Source: Pseudomonadota bacterium | GTDB taxonomy: Bacteria; Pseudomonadota; Gammaproteobacteria; Burkholderiales; Burkholderiaceae_C | Length of the DNA stretch: 9,243 bases | Direction: 5' to 3' | Assembly: GCA_030918015.1 (NCBI GenBank) | Contig: JAUPTP010000050.1 | Coordinates: 1 to 9,243, forward strand | Shown: positions 6,923-9,243 of the stretch, in pieces | Position numbering within the stretch: position 1 is the first letter of the stretch | Layout of the letters: each line of letters starts with the position of its first letter | Position numbers and translations under genes: made by a program | Notes under the pieces: generated by a model | Database searches by the model: none | What the model saw: only the letters and a program-made list of their open reading frames with translations | Told to the model about the DNA's origin: nothing

Positions 6923-7103
6923 CGTGGGGCATAGGGACAGGCGGCGGGCAAACCGAACCGGGTGCAGGATCAGGCGACCTCGACATGAAGCCAGCCTGAA
7001 TCCCGGTGAAGACCGCAGAGCCGTGCAGACAATGCCACGCCCGAGCCGCGGGAGTGCTAGTTTCGTCGATCCGCCGACCAGGCCTCCACTCCCTGTGAAC
7101 ACG
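6923..7103. promoter_or_regulatory. divergent intergenic region between eptA and the response regulator gene
   Basis: This 181-base non-coding stretch must carry the promoters for eptA-PAP2 (leftward) and for the two-component genes (rightward). Three direct TGAA repeats at 6986-6989, 6997-7000 and 7007-7010 are spaced 11 and 10 bases, about one helical turn, which is the spacing used by OmpR/PmrA-type regulators. A fourth TGAA lies at 7096-7099, next to the regulator start. No confident -35/-10 pair and no clear Shine-Dalgarno was found for either gene. Confidence 0.5.
6986..7010. repeat. three TGAA direct repeats at one-helical-turn spacing, candidate response-regulator site
   Basis: The copies are ATGAAG, CTGAAT and GTGAAG, starting 11 and then 10 bases apart. 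Read on the - strand towards eptA they are TTCA repeats, ending 64 bases before the eptA ATG. The spacing resembles the tandem half-sites bound by OmpR-family dimers, but the bases differ from the enterobacterial PmrA box. The assignment is inferred from spacing and position only. Confidence 0.4.
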
Positions 7104-7757
7104 ATGAGACTGCTGCTGCTCGAAGACGATCCGATCCTGGGCGAGGGCCTGCGGGACTTCCTGCGGGTCGAGGGCCACGGGGTCGACTGGTTCCAGCGCC
7201 TGGGCGACGCCGCGCTGATGGCCGGCGAGCCCTACGACGCGCTGCTGGTCGACTGGCAGCTGCCCGACGGCTCCGGGCTGGACTGGGTGCGCACGCTGCG
7301 CCGGCGCGGCCTGGCCACGCCGATCCTGATGCTGACCGCGCGCGACCGGCTCGGCGACCGCATCGACGGTCTGGACGCCGGAGCGGACGACTACCTGGTC
7401 AAGCCCTTCGAGCCCGAGGAGATGGCGGCGCGGCTGCGCGCGATCTGCCGCCGCTCGGCCGGCAGCGCCAGCGATGTGCGGCGCATCGGCGCGGTCGAGA
7501 TCGAGCTGAGCGGGCGCACCGTGCGGATCGAGGGCCGGCGCATCGAGCTGACCGCGCGCGAATGGGCGGTGCTGGAGGCGCTGCTGCTGCGCGCCGGGCG
7601 CATCGTCTCCAAGAGCGACCTCGATGCACTGGTGCTGGGCAACGACGCGGAGGTCACCAGCAACGCGCTGGAGGTGCACATCTCGGCCCTGCGGCGCAAG
7701 CTCGGCCGCGAGCTCATCGAGACGGTGCGCGGCATGGGCTACCGTCTGTCGGCATGA
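7104..7757 (+). CDS. OmpR-family response regulator (PmrA/QseB-like)
   Basis: A 217-residue two-domain regulator. The receiver domain (about 1-115) has the acidic pair D8-D9, phospho-acceptor D50 in LLVDWQLPDGSG, switch T78 in LMLTARD and K100 in LVKPF. The winged-helix DNA-binding domain (about 122-216) ends with ALEVHISALRRKLG and VRGMGYRL, as in PmrA, QseB and their relatives. The ATG at 7104 gives the normal N-terminus (MRLLLLEDDP); a GTG at 7095 would add three residues. There is no strong Shine-Dalgarno. The stop overlaps the start of the kinase gene (ATGA), giving a coupled pair. Divergent placement from eptA makes lipid A modification the likely target, by analogy with PmrA (BasR). 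The exact ortholog group cannot be settled by eye. Confidence 0.94.
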   Translation: MRLLLLEDDPILGEGLRDFLRVEGHGVDWFQRLGDAALMAGEPYDALLVDWQLPDGSGLDWVRTLRRRGLATPILMLTARDRLGDRIDGLDAGADDYLVKPFEPEEMAARLRAICRRSAGSASDVRRIGAVEIELSGRTVRIEGRRIELTAREWAVLEALLLRAGRIVSKSDLDALVLGNDAEVTSNALEVHISALRRKLGRELIETVRGMGYRLSA

Positions 7758-9243
7758 GCCGCGCCGCGATCGCGCCGCAGTCGATCGGCGCGCGACTGTC
7801 ATCGGCCCTGCTGTGGATCTCCGTGGCCTGGGGGCTGCTGGCGGCGCTGGCGGTCTGGCTGGTGGTCGAGCACGAGGTCGACGAGCTGCTCGACGATGCG
7901 CTGATCACCTCGGCCGGACTGATCTCCGGGCTGCTGCCCGATGCCGCGACCCAGGATGTCGTGCTGAGCCAGGCGGCCGCGGCGGTGTCGCTCGCCCCGG
8001 GCAGCAAACGATTCTCCTGGCAGGTGGTGGACCGCGACGCGCGGGTGCTGATCCGCTCCTCGCGGGCGCCGATCGAGCCGCTGCTGCCGCGCCATCGCCC
8101 CGGCCTGTCCGACTCGCCCTCGGGCTGGCGGGTGTACGGGCTGCTCCTGGGCCACGAGGGTCGCATGCTCTACGTCGCCCAGTCGCGCGAAGAGCGCCTG
8201 GAGGCGCTGGGCGACGTGACGCTGGGCACGCTGCTGGCCGCGCTGCTGGTGGGCGGCGGGGGCGCCACCGCGCTGCGCCGGCGCGCCCGGCGGGAGCTGC
8301 TGCCGCTCAACGAGCTCTGCACGCAGGTGCAGCGCCACGATCCGATGGACCCGGCCACCGCGCTGCCGCGGGCCGAACGCCTGGAGCTGCAGCCGATCCG
8401 CGACGCGATCGACGGCCTGGGACGGCGCCTGGCCCAGCGCATCCGCCAGGAGCGCGCGGTCGTCGCGCATGCCGCGCATGCGCTGCGCACCCCCCTGGCG
8501 GGCATGGATGTGCAGCTCGCCGTGGCGCTGCGCGAATGCCCGCCCGAGGCCACCGGCACGCTGCAGCGGCTGCGGCGCACGCGCGAGGCCACCTCGCGCC
8601 TGTCGCGGGTGGTCAGCGCGCTGCTGACGCTGTTTCGCACCGGCGTCGACCTCGAGCGGCGCCCCGTCGATGCGGCCGAACTGCTGGCCAGCCTGCCCGC
8701 GCCGGGCCTGCAGCTGGACTTCGCGCCTGCCTTCGATCTCGATGCGACGCTCGACGACGCCCTGCCTCCGCGGCTGCACGCCGATGCCGATCTGCTGGCG
8801 GCCGCGCTGGCCAATCTGCTCGACAACGCGGTGCGCCACGGCGCGCGGCAGGTCAGCGTCGAGCCGGTCGACGGCGGCCTGCGCCTGACCGACGACGGCC
8901 CCGGCATCGACCCGGTGCGGCTGCAGGCGCTGCAGCAGGCGCTCGACACCCAGGCCTACGAGGGCCGCACCGGCCTGGGCCTGATGCTGGCCGATCTGGT
9001 GGCGCGGGCGCACGGCGGCCGGCTGCGGCTGGGCCCCTCGCCCCACGGCAGCGGCCTGGCGGTGACGCTCACGCTCAGCGAGCCGGCCGATCCGCCGCCG
9101 CGGCAGGCCGGACCGCTCAGTCGGCGCCGGTCGGACGCGGCGCCAGGTGAATGCCGGCGAGCATGCAGCGCACCGAACCGCCGGCGCGCTCGATCGTCGG
9201 CACCGCCAGCGGCAGCAGCGGCGCGCTGCGCTCGATGCGCTGG
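7754..9243 (+). CDS. sensor histidine kinase (PmrB/QseC-like), stop codon not reached in window
   Basis: Membrane kinase partner of the preceding regulator, starting at the ATGA overlap. A first membrane helix at about 16-38 is followed by a periplasmic sensor region of about 115 residues resembling the 2CSK_N type, and a second helix at about 154-172. The HisKA segment has phospho-acceptor H242 in AHALRTPLAG, with Ala rather than the usual Glu/Asp after the His. The ATPase domain shows an N box (ANLLDNAVRHG, N354 and N358), a G1 box (DDGPGID, 380-386) and a short G2 box (GRTGLGLML, 404-412). The conserved fold ends near residue 441 (about base 9076), but the frame stays open through the window end with an Arg/Ala-rich tail. 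It therefore overlaps the convergent hydrolase gene, or a frameshift has removed the true stop. The signal sensed is unknown. Confidence 0.88.
   Translation, partial: MSRAAIAPQSIGARLSSALLWISVAWGLLAALAVWLVVEHEVDELLDDALITSAGLISGLLPDAATQDVVLSQAAAAVSLAPGSKRFSWQVVDRDARVLIRSSRAPIEPLLPRHRPGLSDSPSGWRVYGLLLGHEGRMLYVAQSREERLEALGDVTLGTLLAALLVGGGGATALRRRARRELLPLNELCTQVQRHDPMDPATALPRAERLELQPIRDAIDGLGRRLAQRIRQERAVVAHAAHALRTPLAGMDVQLAVALRECPPEATGTLQRLRRTREATSRLSRVVSALLTLFRTGVDLERRPVDAAELLASLPAPGLQLDFAPAFDLDATLDDALPPRLHADADLLAAALANLLDNAVRHGARQVSVEPVDGGLRLTDDGPGIDPVRLQALQQALDTQAYEGRTGLGLMLADLVARAHGGRLRLGPSPHGSGLAVTLTLSEPADPPPRQAGPLSRRRSDAAPGECRRACSAPNRRRARSSAPPAAAAARCARCA
9117..9243 (-). CDS. ctlX: C-terminal end of an arginine-deiminase-superfamily hydrolase (CtlX-like), partial
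   Basis: Only the last 41 residues are in the window, read leftward from 9242 to the TGA at 9119-9117. The sequence LPLAVPTIERAGGSVRCMLAGIHL matches the C-terminal active-site strand of the amidinotransferase/arginine deiminase fold, in which the catalytic Cys lies close to the C-terminus. That Cys is encoded at 9167-9165. The GGSVRCMLA form is the one I associate with citrulline-utilisation hydrolases and related dimethylargininase-like proteins. The family call rests on this short stretch, so the specific name is tentative. The gene converges with the histidine kinase gene and lies wholly within its still-open reading frame. Confidence 0.6.
   Translation of the reverse strand, partial: QRIERSAPLLPLAVPTIERAGGSVRCMLAGIHLAPRPTGAD

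Noticed and set aside
5258..6934. Long open frame on the + strand opposite eptA
   Set aside because: Its product is Arg/Gln/His/Ala-rich without domain character, and it lies antisense to a clearly conserved gene. In such GC-rich DNA, open antisense frames are expected.
7041..7053. Short GC hairpin-like CCCG...CGGG in the eptA/regulator gap
   Set aside because: Four-base arms in DNA this rich in G and C are expected by chance, and no T-run follows.
7624..9150. Long + strand frame overlapping the kinase in another phase
   Set aside because: The Ala/Gly/Arg-rich translation has no motifs, while the frame starting at 7754 carries all kinase boxes.

Overview
The window is a GC-rich, densely coding bacterial chromosome segment. 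Strong G/C preference at third codon positions, ATGA/GTGA gene overlaps and the mix of gene families suggest a betaproteobacterium of the Burkholderiales type. That placement is an inference from composition and protein style; there is no rRNA or other marker gene here. No tRNA, rRNA, insertion sequence or CRISPR array was seen. Coding is nearly continuous, and the only sizeable gaps are two divergent promoter regions (3599-3662 and 6923-7103).

Left part (1-1476, + strand): the C-terminal part of a Cys/Met-metabolism PLP enzyme overlaps by 4 bases a homocysteine S-methyltransferase (mmuM), a small sulfur amino-acid unit. Facing it (3598-1480, - strand) is a tight three-gene operon: an SRPBCC-fold protein, a beta-hydroxyacid-dehydrogenase-family NAD(P) oxidoreductase, and a DJ-1/PfpI-family protein. 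The last gene carries an in-frame amber codon at codon 37, so it is probably broken or makes only an N-truncated product. A LysR-type regulator (3663-4556, + strand) is transcribed divergently from this operon. The 64-base gap between them holds an ATGATGG-N11-CCATCAT dyad that overlaps a plausible promoter.

Right part (4584-9243): a lipid A phosphoethanolamine transferase (eptA) and a PAP2-family phosphatase overlap on the - strand. Diverging from them on the + strand are an OmpR-family response regulator and a sensor histidine kinase, also overlapping. This arrangement looks like a PmrAB-type envelope-stress locus that controls lipid A decoration, with gene content parallel to the mcr-1/pap2 pair. 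The shared 181-base intergenic region carries three TGAA direct repeats at 11- and 10-base spacing, a candidate response-regulator site.

At the right edge, the C-terminus of a guanidino-group-modifying hydrolase (CtlX-like) lies on the - strand. The kinase reading frame has no stop before the window ends, so the two convergent genes overlap by at least 127 bases, or the kinase frame is disturbed near its end. No wholly new system is evident. The most unusual points are the amber codon, the open-ended kinase frame, the altered catalytic motifs in the PAP2 protein and the kinase, and the two candidate operator regions.
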